From the NCBI GenBank assembly GCA_903847155.1, contig CAINCU010000014.1, positions 1-64,000 of the forward strand: a stretch of 64,000 nt of DNA, given 5' to 3'. Shown here piece after piece: positions 32,477 to 41,262 of this stretch (within the stretch, counting starts at the first letter, position 1; each line of letters opens with the position of its first letter). Below the pieces are notes generated by a model that was not told the DNA's origin, did not search any database, and saw nothing but the letters and a program-made list of their open reading frames with translations. Source of the DNA: an uncultured Gallionellaceae bacterium (GTDB lineage: Bacteria; Pseudomonadota; Gammaproteobacteria; Burkholderiales; Gallionellaceae). Position numbers and translations under genes: made by a program.

Positions 32477-34459
32477 ATGAACCTAAAAAAAATTCCAAGC
32501 AGCCTCATGAGCTTGTTTCTTATCGGGCTCACACTCGCCTGGCTACCTCAGGCCAGAGCCGAAGACGCCAAGCTCGACAATGACACTTGCAACACCTGCC
32601 ACGACGGAAAGCGTGGGAAGTTGGAAGTTCCCGCACCGGATGGCGCGAAGCGTGAGCTTTACACGGTTGATGCCGTCAAGTACGCCAAAAGTATACACGG
32701 CGACATGAAGTGCCTTGACTGCCACAAAGAGATCACCGATGCCGTCGCATTGCACAAAATCAATGCTGCCGTGGCAAAACCCAACTGCGTGACCTGTCAC
32801 CAAGCGCTTTGGGCGACTGTACAGAAAGATGAGTTGACTGAAACTAAAACCCGGTTGGGCTTGGTTGTGCAGAACATCGCGGCCTATCAGAAGTCCTTCC
32901 ATGCCACTCCCGACAAGGATAATCCCGCACGCCCCAAGGCGTATTGTGAGGACTGCCACAACTCTCACGCGTTTCACGTGCCGCCTTTGGGTAGTGCCAA
33001 GCGTACAGAATGGCACAGGGAAATACCGAAGACCTGCGGCGAGAAATGCCACGAAGATCAATACACGGCCTATGCCGCATCTGTCCATGGTGAAGCAGTG
33101 CTGGACAGGGACAACACCAAGGCGGCGGTTTGCTCCGACTGTCATACGGCTCACAGCATCAAGAACACCTCTTCGGACGAATTCAAGCTGGCCAACGTCA
33201 ATGCTTGTGGCGGTTGCCACAAGGAAGAGTTGAAGAGCTACACCGATACCTACCACGGCCAGGTCAATCGTCTCGGATATACCTATACCGCTCGTTGCAT
33301 GGATTGCCATGGCAGTCACAACATCATGGCTATCGACGACCCGAAATCCAAAGTCTCGCCGAAGAACCGGATGAAGACCTGCCAGAAGTGTCATAACGAC
33401 AAAAAACCGGGCATGCATGACGCTACGGCTGGCTTTACCACTTTCGGTCCTCATGCTAATAGCCACGATTTCGCGAAGTATCCGGAGATGTACATCGCCA
33501 CGAGATTTATGATCGGGCTACTGATTTTCGTGTTCGTGTTCTTCTGGGCGCATTCGATACTCTGGTATTACCGCGAATTGCAGGATCGCAAGGCTGGCAA
33601 GCCGGCACCGTACATCGACCTCAAGGGGTTGAAGCTGGACGAGGAGAAGAAATATTTCAAGCGCTTTAAGTGGGGCTGGAGGCTGGCGCACCTGGTATTT
33701 GCCATCATTACCATGACGTTGGTCCTGACGGGCATGACTGCACTCTTCGCTCATACAAGCTGGGCTGCGTTCGTGGCGCAAGCCTTGGGTGGCCCGCGCA
33801 TAGCCGGCTTGATTCACCGCATCTGTGCCGCCACCTTTGTGTCTATCTTTGCCATCCACTTTGTCTATGTGATGGTTGGGATATTCCGCAGCAAGACCTT
33901 CCGCTGGTTCGGCCCGGATTCCTTCATGCCTAACTGGAAGGACTTGGCCGATTGCTGGGGCATGTTCAAGTGGTTCGTCGGCAAGGGTGAAAAGCCAAGA
34001 TTCGACCGCTGGACTTACTTCGAGAAGTTCGACTACTGGGCAGTGTTCTGGGGTGTGAACATCATCGGCTGGAGCGGTCTGATGTTGGCCTTCCCGCATA
34101 TCACGGCGACTTACCTGCCGGGTTGGGTGTTCAACGTGGGCACGTTGGTACACGGTGAAGAAGGTTTCCTGGCTGCCGTGTTCCTGTTCACGGTGCACTT
34201 CTTCAACAATCACTTCCGCCCGGACAAGCTGCCTCCGCCGGATGTAGTGATGTTTACCGGCAGACAGTCGCTGGAAGAGTTCCGCAAGGATCATCCGGCC
34301 TACTACCAACGGCTGGTAGACTCGGGCGAACTGGAGAAGAACCTGGTGGATGCTCCGGCACCGATGATGACGCGAGCTTCCAAAATACTCGGGTTGACGT
34401 TACTCGCGTTTGGCTTGTTGCTACTGGTGCTGGTGATAATCGGCTTCTTCACTAGATAG
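32477..34459 (+). CDS. Nine-heme cytochrome c fused to a cytochrome b domain (CbcL-like)
   Basis: A 660-residue protein. A signal peptide (1-28) is followed by a periplasmic region with CXXCH motifs at residues 38, 79, 104, 157, 219, 244, 274 and 302, plus a CX3CH motif (CGEKCH) at 187-192. The C-terminal half (about 340-660) has several membrane helices with conserved histidines ('HRICAATFVSIFAIHFVYV', 'HFFNNHFRP'), like the HydC/FdnI or thiosulfate-reductase type cytochrome b. This is the arrangement of CbcL, a quinol-linked cytochrome in Geobacter. It probably couples the quinone pool to periplasmic cytochromes; direction of flow is not shown by sequence. Confidence 0.9.
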   Translation: MNLKKIPSSLMSLFLIGLTLAWLPQARAEDAKLDNDTCNTCHDGKRGKLEVPAPDGAKRELYTVDAVKYAKSIHGDMKCLDCHKEITDAVALHKINAAVAKPNCVTCHQALWATVQKDELTETKTRLGLVVQNIAAYQKSFHATPDKDNPARPKAYCEDCHNSHAFHVPPLGSAKRTEWHREIPKTCGEKCHEDQYTAYAASVHGEAVLDRDNTKAAVCSDCHTAHSIKNTSSDEFKLANVNACGGCHKEELKSYTDTYHGQVNRLGYTYTARCMDCHGSHNIMAIDDPKSKVSPKNRMKTCQKCHNDKKPGMHDATAGFTTFGPHANSHDFAKYPEMYIATRFMIGLLIFVFVFFWAHSILWYYRELQDRKAGKPAPYIDLKGLKLDEEKKYFKRFKWGWRLAHLVFAIITMTLVLTGMTALFAHTSWAAFVAQALGGPRIAGLIHRICAATFVSIFAIHFVYVMVGIFRSKTFRWFGPDSFMPNWKDLADCWGMFKWFVGKGEKPRFDRWTYFEKFDYWAVFWGVNIIGWSGLMLAFPHITATYLPGWVFNVGTLVHGEEGFLAAVFLFTVHFFNNHFRPDKLPPPDVVMFTGRQSLEEFRKDHPAYYQRLVDSGELEKNLVDAPAPMMTRASKILGLTLLAFGLLLLVLVIIGFFTR

Positions 34460-34550
34460 CGTGAGGAGGTGACTCGGAGAGAAATTAAGGAAGGGCTGCT
34501 CCTCTCGCCCCGATAATTCTCCCCGGTTCAACTCAGCCGCTGTCATCTAA

Positions 34551-34577
34551 CCCCGCCCAAGTGGCGGGGTTTTTTTT
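34551..34577 (+). terminator. Intrinsic terminator of the cytochrome operon
   Basis: CCCCGCC pairs with GGCGGGG across CAAGT or similar and is followed by eight T. The putative group II intron begins two bases after the T-run. Confidence 0.9.
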
Positions 34578-34578
34578 G

Positions 34579-34950
34579 GTGCGCCCGGCAAGGGGAAGAG
34601 TTTGCTAAGCGGCGAAGGTGTTGCGGGTGACTGCGAATCTGAAGACAAAGCGCTGGTCTGACGAACAGGAAGCGTATACGAGGCGGCGCGGTGGGGTAAG
34701 GCGGGCCAATATCATCGAAGCCAGAAACTTGCACAGAACGCCGTGACGTAGATACGACAGGTATAAGCGCGAAGGCGGGTGCGCAGGGATATCTGCACGA
34801 GTGCCGAGGCCACACGCTGAATAACGAGCAAGTGCTACCGCAAGTTTGTCTGGGCACGACCTGCATCGCTGGAGCTGTGCGTATGTGCGGTGCGCGGCGA
34901 GCGCAGAGCGATCGGTGGCGGCTGCGCGCGAACAGCGCGTTATCCGCGGC
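34579..34950 (+). mobile_element. Probable 5' fragment of a group II intron
   Basis: The region begins GTGCGCCCGGCAAGG, matching the GUGYG 5' end of bacterial group II introns, and continues with segments typical of domain I, such as GGGTGACTGCGAATCTGAAG and GACGTAGATACGACAGG. It is directly downstream of a terminator hairpin and T-run, the insertion preference known for class C introns. No reverse-transcriptase frame and no domain V/3' end were found, so only the 5' part remains. The right boundary is uncertain. No protein-coding gene is supported here. Confidence 0.55.
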
Positions 34951-34966
34951 CGTTTGTTTTAAACAT

Positions 34967-35033
34967 ATAGCCTGAAGATGCCCGTCAATAGGCGTTCTTC
35001 ACGTAGTGCATTATGGGGATTGGCTATTGACGG
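34967..35033. repeat. Dispersed stem-loop repeat, copy C (CGTCAATAGG family)
   Basis: CCGTCAATAG at 34982-34991 and CTATTGACGG at 35024-35033 are exact 10-base inverted repeats around about 32 bases. The left part matches the stretch at 17411-17436 and the other copies. It adjoins the intron fragment. Confidence 0.65.
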
Positions 35034-35111
35034 AGTTTGGAGTAGTTTTGGAAGGAGCTGTTGCTTTACCAATACTCTCTCCTGCCTGTGGGAGAAAGGA
35101 GCAAAGTAGGC

Positions 35112-35143
35112 AAAAAAAATCCTTGGCTAAGCCAAGGATTTTT
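35112..35143 (-). terminator. Intrinsic terminator of the FecR-domain gene
   Basis: AAATCCTTGGC and GCCAAGGATTT flank a TAA loop, with A- and T-runs on both sides. It lies 15 bases after the stop of the minus-strand gene at 35158. Confidence 0.85.
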
Positions 35144-35157
35144 CGCTATTGAATAAA

Positions 35158-36321
35158 TTAAGGAAGTGGAGTGGAGCCAGTAGTACCAGTGCCACTAGAA
35201 CCGCCCGAAGCTGCCGCTGCTACTACCGCCACGCCAACTGCTCCAGCGGCCAAAGTGGTTCCGCTGATTACCCCGGTTGCAGCTCCGGCTGCACCTGTTT
35301 CTGCAGCGGCACCAGCACCTGATCCTGCTGCCCCTAGCGTAATTGTATCCAACCCAGAGAAAGCTCCGGCATTTGCTGCGGCTGTTGCGGCAGCGGCACC
35401 CGTAGTGACACCTCCAGCCGCTGTAACCGCCACAACTTGACCTACACCCAGCGTTACCACTTCACCTGTAACCGTGGTAACTGCAATACTCCCTTGCGTT
35501 ACCGTCATATACGAAACATTATCCACCAACGAGAATAGGAATTCCGTACCGCGAATACCTATGGTTGTGCCCGGTCCCGACAATTTAAATGCGTCATGGT
35601 TCGTGCTGCCGATCAAGCCGGTAAGGGCGCGCAAGCCGCCCTTCAACATAGAGAAATATATATTGCTCTTTTCGACTTGCTTGGGGTTATAACGATAATC
35701 TTCAATCTTGAAAGAAGTATTCTGAGTCAGTGCTACCACTTCACCGTCATCGAACTTCAACGTGGCAGAACTCTTATCACCCGTCGTAAAGCGCATGCCG
35801 CTCTTCAGCTGTGCTCCCTTGAGGGCCGGTTGCGCAACCTCGCCGTCCATTGTCACTTGCACATCGCCGACCACGTCAGACAACTGCCCTGCCGGTACGG
35901 CCGGTGTCGTCACTATCGGCGCAACTGGCACCACCACTGGAGCGACCGCCGGTGCAACTGGTGCTGCAATGGGCGCTGGAGCAGCTACTGGTGCTGCCTG
36001 AATCGCCGCTAACGCTGCTTCAGCTTCGGCCTTGGCGCTTGCCGCAGCAGACACTTTTTCCTGAGCTGCTTGTACCGCTTTTTTTGCTTTATGCGACTTG
36101 GGATATTTCTTCAAGGTTTTCTGAGCCTTTGCCAGATTGCTCTTTGCTGCAGCCTCTTTGGTATTCGCCTTGTTTACTGCTGCCTTTGCCTTGTCAGTCG
36201 CAGTTGCCGTGTTAGTCACTTTTGCCTTGGCTACTCCTCTCTCAGCCCCAACTGAAACTCCTGTATATACAACCGAAGAACAAGCAAGAAGGCACATAAA
36301 TGCCAAAGATATTTTTTTCAT
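35158..36321 (-). CDS. FecR-domain exported protein with Ala/Pro-rich linker
   Basis: A 387-residue protein. The N-terminus (MKKISLAFMCLLAC) gives a signal with a possible lipobox LLAC at residues 11-14. Next come a Lys/Ala-rich helical segment (about 30-105), an Ala/Pro/Val-rich linker (about 107-145) and a FecR domain ('VVGDVQVTMDGEVAQPALKGAQLKSG', 'GTTIGIRGTEFLFSL'). A hydrophobic Gly/Ala-rich tail follows. FecR domains occur in anti-sigma regulators and in envelope proteins; no sigma factor is adjacent, so an envelope role is more likely. ATG at 36319-36321 follows GAGGAG. Confidence 0.8.
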   Translation of the reverse strand: MKKISLAFMCLLACSSVVYTGVSVGAERGVAKAKVTNTATATDKAKAAVNKANTKEAAAKSNLAKAQKTLKKYPKSHKAKKAVQAAQEKVSAAASAKAEAEAALAAIQAAPVAAPAPIAAPVAPAVAPVVVPVAPIVTTPAVPAGQLSDVVGDVQVTMDGEVAQPALKGAQLKSGMRFTTGDKSSATLKFDDGEVVALTQNTSFKIEDYRYNPKQVEKSNIYFSMLKGGLRALTGLIGSTNHDAFKLSGPGTTIGIRGTEFLFSLVDNVSYMTVTQGSIAVTTVTGEVVTLGVGQVVAVTAAGGVTTGAAAATAAANAGAFSGLDTITLGAAGSGAGAAAETGAAGAATGVISGTTLAAGAVGVAVVAAAASGGSSGTGTTGSTPLP

Positions 36322-36662
36322 AATTATTCTCCTCAAAATATTTGTCTGAAATGACAATGGGAATTTCAACCGTCAGCTAGCTCGTGTTGTGAATCGACAG
36401 CTCAACTTTGTAGCGCAATATTCAGAATAAAGAATACATGATTACATCGGGCATACCCAAGTTGTTTTTATGGGAATTGCGACAATTTTCCATATACCCG
36501 AGTTGCTGCAAGCCAATAAATACGGGAATCTTCAAGGCAATGCTCTGTAGGTTGCCGATTGACGGGGTTTGAGGGGCGATTGTCTTTTTGGAAATCCGCC
36601 AATCGGGTCAGATCATCACATAGCCAAATCAATAGACGCACGGGGGGCAACAAAACGAGCCA

Positions 36663-37433
36663 TTATTCTTCTTCGAACCGACTGCTTGCCTGTTCTCGTT
36701 GCATCCGCGCCACATAGCGTTGCAATATGATGTGGGTCGAACGGTCCGTGTTGACGAATATGCAACCGGCACGACGTTTTACTTCACCATTTCTCATAGT
36801 GACTTCAATCGAATTTCTGACCTCGATGTCCGCATTGATAGTTCCGAAGTCCGGTAATTCGATTACGCAGTTCCGGTAGGTCAAACCCGGTTGCAAGGCA
36901 ACCCCGTTTTCCTCGCATACCAGCGCCATGCCGCCGATGCTGATATCCATTACGGTCACTTCGTGGAGTACATGCTCCTGATCCGGGAGCGGGCGAATGA
37001 CACACTTGAGCGCATTCGATTCGCGCGTCAGCAGACGGTAATAATCGCGGCGTTGCAAACGCAGTAATTTTCTGGGCAAAGGCACGAAGAAGGCGGTGGC
37101 ATTTTCATAGATGCCCAGCGTTGTTTCAGTGGAAACCCACTGAACTTTTGCCTGATTGTGGATGCTCACGAAGACGATGCGTTGGCTGCGCTCGATCTGC
37201 TTGTTTTCGCGGGGATCGGCAGCGGCATCTATCCACAAACCCTTTTCATCCACTGCCAGCACCAGGGTCAGCACCATGCTGTTATCGTCGTTGTAATAGA
37301 GGGCGACACGGCTGCGATGGGCAGCGATATCGTGCAGGATGGACAAGATTTCCCTGTGACCGTGAATGATAAAATCGCTGCCGTCGTTATGGGAGAACTC
37401 CTCTATCTTGAGAGGCACTTCTTTGCTGTGCAT
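36663..37433 (-). CDS. ycgR: Flagellar brake protein YcgR (PilZ domain)
   Basis: A 256-residue protein with the N-terminal YcgR domain (to about residue 125) and a C-terminal PilZ domain. The c-di-GMP binding residues are visible: 'RLQRRDYYRL' (RxxxR) and 'DISIGGMAL' (D/NxSxxG). It slows flagellar rotation when c-di-GMP is high. It is the downstream-most gene of the flagellar cluster and links it to the four c-di-GMP genes of the window. The 341-base gap upstream of 36663 towards the FecR gene shows only a weak repeat-like tract near 36548. Confidence 0.92.
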   Translation of the reverse strand: MHSKEVPLKIEEFSHNDGSDFIIHGHREILSILHDIAAHRSRVALYYNDDNSMVLTLVLAVDEKGLWIDAAADPRENKQIERSQRIVFVSIHNQAKVQWVSTETTLGIYENATAFFVPLPRKLLRLQRRDYYRLLTRESNALKCVIRPLPDQEHVLHEVTVMDISIGGMALVCEENGVALQPGLTYRNCVIELPDFGTINADIEVRNSIEVTMRNGEVKRRAGCIFVNTDRSTHIILQRYVARMQREQASSRFEEE

Positions 37434-37469
37434 GACACTGCCTATGTTGGTTTGACCTAGGCTGCAATT

Positions 37470-37775
37470 CTAACGGTTGACGGGGGGTGTGGTAAGTGGA
37501 ATAGCGGGTATTTCTCCCCGTTCCAAGCGATATAGCCATGCCAGCAGCTCGGCAACGGCCAGATAAAGCTGTGGCGGGATGTGTTGATCCAGTTCAACCT
37601 GCATCAACATGCTGACCAATTCTTCGGATTCATGCACATATACGCCATTCTCCTTGGCGCGCTCAATAATGGCCTGCGCAATCAGGCCGCGGCCGCTGGC
37701 GACGACTTTGGGAGCGGTATCGCCGTTCTGATAGGCTAGAGCGACTGCCATCTGGCGTTTGTTCGGCCCGGTCAT
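37470..37775 (-). CDS. FlhB-like protein (cytoplasmic domain homolog)
   Basis: A 101-residue protein resembling the C-terminal cytoplasmic domain of the flagellar export protein FlhB: 'AVALAYQNGDTAPKVVASGRGLIAQAIIERAKENGVYVHE'. It lacks membrane helices, and the NPTH autocleavage site is absent at the corresponding 'QNGD' region. Such stand-alone FlhB-like proteins often follow a FliK-like gene, as here (2-base gap), and are thought to modulate export switching. Confidence 0.85.
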   Translation of the reverse strand: MTGPNKRQMAVALAYQNGDTAPKVVASGRGLIAQAIIERAKENGVYVHESEELVSMLMQVELDQHIPPQLYLAVAELLAWLYRLERGEIPAIPLTTPPVNR

Positions 37776-37777
37776 GG

Positions 37778-38797
37778 CTAAGCTTTCTCAGTGCGGTTGA
37801 TACGGGTTTGCACGACCGGAATGCCGCGCTCGTTCAAACTGGACACCAGTTGCGCGCTTGCATTTCCCAGTTTGTTGCAGGTTTGCTCATCGCCCGCGTC
37901 AAAGGCGAGATTCACCGCGTTGCCGTTAAAGCTCAAACGCGCCGTTACGCTGCCCAGATGCGGCAAATCCAGATGCAATTCGGTGACCCATTGGCCTTGC
38001 TGCTCGCCATTGGCGTGGTGGCGCGGCGATTCGTCGCGCACTTCCCAGCGCATCTCCTGTCCCTGCCATGCCTGCCCCTGCCACAGCACCTGCCGTGTCT
38101 CCAGCGTGTGCAATTGTTGCTGAACCAAATTCTGCAAATGTTCGGGGATCACCAGCGCCGTATTGTAGGTAACAGCATTGGAAGGGTTGCTGCCTGAATT
38201 TGAAATGAGAGAGTTCGTCTGTTGGCTCGGCAACTGGTTTTGCGGTTCCTGCATCAATTGCGGTGTGCTGCGCATGCCGGCGATCCATTGCGCTTGATGC
38301 GATTCATAAAACAACCCGCTATGGCTCAATGCGTTGTGCAGCTTGTCGGCAAGCAAACTAGTGTCGGGTCTGGATTGGGTGGATACCCACAACGGTGCCT
38401 GTTGCACGGGTTTGACATAGTGCTGGTCGATGGGCTGCTGCGACAGGGATGACAGCATGCGCGAGGTGGAACTGAGTTGCTCCGAGGTTGATACCGGGTT
38501 GGATGTGGCGGACAGCGAGAAGGTGAGACGCGGTAACAGCGAAACGACTTGCAGCGTAACCATATCGCCGCTGCGCACGAAAGAAGGCAGTTGCATCTGC
38601 ATCACCTGATCGGCGATGCGTACCTGAAACACATTGGGTGCGACTTGCGCTTGAACCGTGCCCTGAACTTGTTGGCCGATGGCCAGCTTAAGCGAGGACT
38701 GGGGATTGTTGTTTTTGTCCGGTGTCGCCGTAATCAGCGGCTTATCGGGTACCGCGAGTCTGTTGAGCGTGGCGGCGAGAAGGTTAGCGGGCAACAT
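37778..38797 (-). CDS. fliK: Flagellar hook-length control protein FliK-like
   Basis: A 339-residue protein with a variable Gln/Ser-rich middle and a C-terminal Flg_hook-type domain ('TELHLDLPHLGSVTARLSFNGNAVNLAFDAGDEQTCNKLGNASAQL'). It probably measures hook length or switches export specificity, together with the FlhB-like protein encoded next. The N-terminus ('MLPANLLAATLNRLAVPD') is unlike canonical FliK, so it may be a FliK paralog. Confidence 0.75.
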   Translation of the reverse strand: MLPANLLAATLNRLAVPDKPLITATPDKNNNPQSSLKLAIGQQVQGTVQAQVAPNVFQVRIADQVMQMQLPSFVRSGDMVTLQVVSLLPRLTFSLSATSNPVSTSEQLSSTSRMLSSLSQQPIDQHYVKPVQQAPLWVSTQSRPDTSLLADKLHNALSHSGLFYESHQAQWIAGMRSTPQLMQEPQNQLPSQQTNSLISNSGSNPSNAVTYNTALVIPEHLQNLVQQQLHTLETRQVLWQGQAWQGQEMRWEVRDESPRHHANGEQQGQWVTELHLDLPHLGSVTARLSFNGNAVNLAFDAGDEQTCNKLGNASAQLVSSLNERGIPVVQTRINRTEKA

Positions 38798-38842
38798 CAG
38801 ATGGTCGAATGACTGATGAAATGAGTTGCCCGTGCAATTGTT

Positions 38843-39163
38843 TTAGCCTTGCGACAGATAAGTTTGCTGCAAGCGTTGCTCGGTACGGGTGTTTTGCATG
38901 ATTTGCTGCAACTGATGCATCCACTGTTCCGTGCGCTCGCGGATGGCTTTGTCATCGGCGAGTATCTTTTTGATGAGAGCAGCTTTTTGTTTGCGCTCGT
39001 CCTCGTTGACTGGTGCAACATCGCGCGGTTTGAACGCTGCAATTTCTTTTGCGCAACGTTTTTCCAGCGCCACCAGACTGTCCCATTCGCCAGAGGCGGC
39101 GGCCTCACGCATCAAATCGGTAAGGGTGGAAAGGTGTTGATAATTTTCGATGACCAGACTCAT
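38843..39163 (-). CDS. fliT: Flagellar protein FliT
   Basis: A 106-residue helical protein in the usual FliT position directly after fliS (3-base gap). It has heptad-rich helices ('LTDLMREAAASGEWDSLVALEKRCAKEI', then 'ERTEQWMHQLQQIMQ'). FliT is the FliD chaperone and a regulator of FlhDC in enterobacteria. Sequence identity in this family is low, so position and length carry much of the call. Confidence 0.8.
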   Translation of the reverse strand: MSLVIENYQHLSTLTDLMREAAASGEWDSLVALEKRCAKEIAAFKPRDVAPVNEDERKQKAALIKKILADDKAIRERTEQWMHQLQQIMQNTRTEQRLQQTYLSQG

Positions 39164-39166
39164 TGC

Positions 39167-39643
39167 TCACATCCTTCCATAGACTAATGCGGGTTGTTTT
39201 TTTGGCGCTACCGCTTGCGCTGCGGGAGCGGCTGAAGATGCAGTATTTGCGTTTGCAGCATTGGGACGGATGCTGTCCCAAGCGCCTTTCAGTTCATTCA
39301 ACAGGCGCGCGACCTCATCCAGCGCTTCCATGTCGCTTTTCAAATTGGCGGTCAGCAAGCGCTGGGTCATATAGCCATACAGCGCGTCCAGATTGAGCGC
39401 CAGTTCACCGCCCACGTCCTTATTCAAACTGGCTTTCAAACCGTCGTCGATAATCATGATGGCATTCGAGATCGACGAACCCTTGGTCGGGATATCCTTG
39501 CGCAAGATGGCATTCTTGGCGTTGGCGATGGCGAGCAATGCGCCTTGATACAACATCGAAATCAATTTGTGCGGATCGGCTGCGATGACGTTCGATTCGA
39601 GTCCGATTTTGGCGTAGGCATTAACACCTGCGGTTGCGTTCAT
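39167..39643 (-). CDS. fliS: Flagellar export chaperone FliS
   Basis: A 158-residue protein with the FliS signatures 'DPHKLISMLYQGALLAIANAKNAI' and 'ISNAIMIIDDGLKASLNKDVGGELALNLDALYGYMTQRLL'. It prevents premature flagellin polymerisation. The Ala-rich tail is longer than usual. It lies 12 bases downstream of fliD. Confidence 0.95.
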   Translation of the reverse strand: MNATAGVNAYAKIGLESNVIAADPHKLISMLYQGALLAIANAKNAILRKDIPTKGSSISNAIMIIDDGLKASLNKDVGGELALNLDALYGYMTQRLLTANLKSDMEALDEVARLLNELKGAWDSIRPNAANANTASSAAPAAQAVAPKKQPALVYGRM

Positions 39644-39655
39644 GATGACTCTCTC

Positions 39656-41122
39656 CTATTTAGTATTGCTGAGTGCAGCGAATTGCTGAGTCAAATAAGT
39701 GCTGGTTTGGTTCATGCTGGTAAGCATGGCATCCAGCGCGGAATATTGGGTTTGGTAACGTTTCTGGACACTGACCAGCCGTGCTTGCAAGGCGCTTTTT
39801 TGATTGCCGATATCCGTGATGGTTTTGCTGAGGCTATCGGAGCGACTTGTTAATGCGCCATCAGAGGCCAGTATTGATGTTGTCCAACTGTTGAGTTTTG
39901 TGGCGTATCCATTAGCCGAAGTAAACATCGTGGCGATATCGCCGAAGTGATTGGTCATCGCGCTACCAAGCTTGGTTTGATCGACTGACAGGGTGCCGTC
40001 CAACTGGAAAGTCACCCCCAAGTCGGTAAGCGTTCTCAATGTGTTGGAAGAATCGCCAGTCGACGCGCTCATCATGCTGCGCAACTGCGTTTGCAGCGTG
40101 CGTACCGTACTATCTCCCTGCAAGACTGCGCCAAGTTGTGTGGCCGGGTCATAAGCGGAGAGAGTTTTTAAATTCGTGTAAAGATCGTTATAGGCCTTAA
40201 CGAAACTGCCTATCGCCGTGCTCATGGACGATGAGTCGTTGGCCACAGTCAGACTGACTGGTGAGGTCGTCTTATTGGTCAGCGTCAGCGTCACACCCTG
40301 TATCACGTCGGAAATCGAATTGGACGGTTTGCTCACTGCCAAGCCATTCACTTTCAAATTGGCGTTGGCCGCAGTAATGGTTTGTGACAGGTTTTGAGTG
40401 CCTGCGGGATCGTTGGCCAGCAAATTGCTGACAGCCGAATCGCCGCTGACGGAAATTTTCATACTGTTGCCGACGCCCAGATTGTCCGACGACAGCGAGA
40501 GACGATAAGGATTACTGCTACCATCATTGACGATGGTTGCGGTCACTCCCACATTCGCTGCGTTGATCGCATCGCGTATGCCTTGCAGAGTGTTGTTGCT
40601 GCTGTCTATGGTGATGCTGTTGACCGGGTTGCCGCTGCTGGTAAAGCTGGCTCCGCTGTAAGTTCCGCCAGTGTTGGTATTCGGGTCGAAAGCCGTCAAA
40701 CTGCCGCCGCTGATCGTACCGAAATCGAAATTGATCGTGGTGGTGACACCTGTACCGATGGCCGTTGTGCTGTCCGCTTTGCCGGCGGCAACCAACTGTT
40801 GCGACTGCGCCAAACTGGACACTTCCAGCGTGTAGTTTCCGGGCTTTGCGATACTGCTGGCATTGGCGGTAAACACAGTCGGATCGGATGGCGTGGCAAG
40901 CAATGACCCAAACTGAGCTGTTGTGCTTAAACCCTGCACTGCAGTCTGAAAACTGGACACCGCGCCTTTAATCGTACCGTAGGCGGAAAGCTGAGCCTGG
41001 TAGCTCGTAACTTTGTTATCCATTTGGGTGATCGGCAACTGCTCGACCGCCATCAATTGACTGACGATGCCGTTCACATCCAATCCGGATGATGTTGCCG
41101 ATGTGGTTGAAATGATAGTCAT
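39656..41122 (-). CDS. fliD: Flagellar hook-associated protein 2 (filament cap) FliD
   Basis: A 488-residue protein. The N-terminal FliD domain begins 'SSGLDVNGIVSQLMAVEQLPI', and the C-terminal domain includes 'LGVTFQLDGTLSVDQTKLGSAMTNHFGDIATMFTS' and a coiled-coil end. It caps the filament. ATG at 41120-41122, preceded by AAGGAAC, is preferred to a longer upstream frame. Confidence 0.95.
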   Translation of the reverse strand: MTIISTTSATSSGLDVNGIVSQLMAVEQLPITQMDNKVTSYQAQLSAYGTIKGAVSSFQTAVQGLSTTAQFGSLLATPSDPTVFTANASSIAKPGNYTLEVSSLAQSQQLVAAGKADSTTAIGTGVTTTINFDFGTISGGSLTAFDPNTNTGGTYSGASFTSSGNPVNSITIDSSNNTLQGIRDAINAANVGVTATIVNDGSSNPYRLSLSSDNLGVGNSMKISVSGDSAVSNLLANDPAGTQNLSQTITAANANLKVNGLAVSKPSNSISDVIQGVTLTLTNKTTSPVSLTVANDSSSMSTAIGSFVKAYNDLYTNLKTLSAYDPATQLGAVLQGDSTVRTLQTQLRSMMSASTGDSSNTLRTLTDLGVTFQLDGTLSVDQTKLGSAMTNHFGDIATMFTSANGYATKLNSWTTSILASDGALTSRSDSLSKTITDIGNQKSALQARLVSVQKRYQTQYSALDAMLTSMNQTSTYLTQQFAALSNTK

Positions 41123-41262
41123 GATCTGTTCCTTAATATCGTCTGTAGGAAGCATTGCCAGCCAGTGGCAGGTCAGTCACTAATCCGCTTGTCGGGATAA
41201 ACTCCGACATCCGATCCACTATATGACCTTCACCCAAAACCCAACAGTCGAATAGAACGAAG

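Noticed and set aside
34543-34866. 107-codon minus-strand open frame after the cytochrome operon
   Set aside because: It overlaps the terminator and the intron-like sequence, is Arg/Pro/Ser-rich and has no recognisable features.
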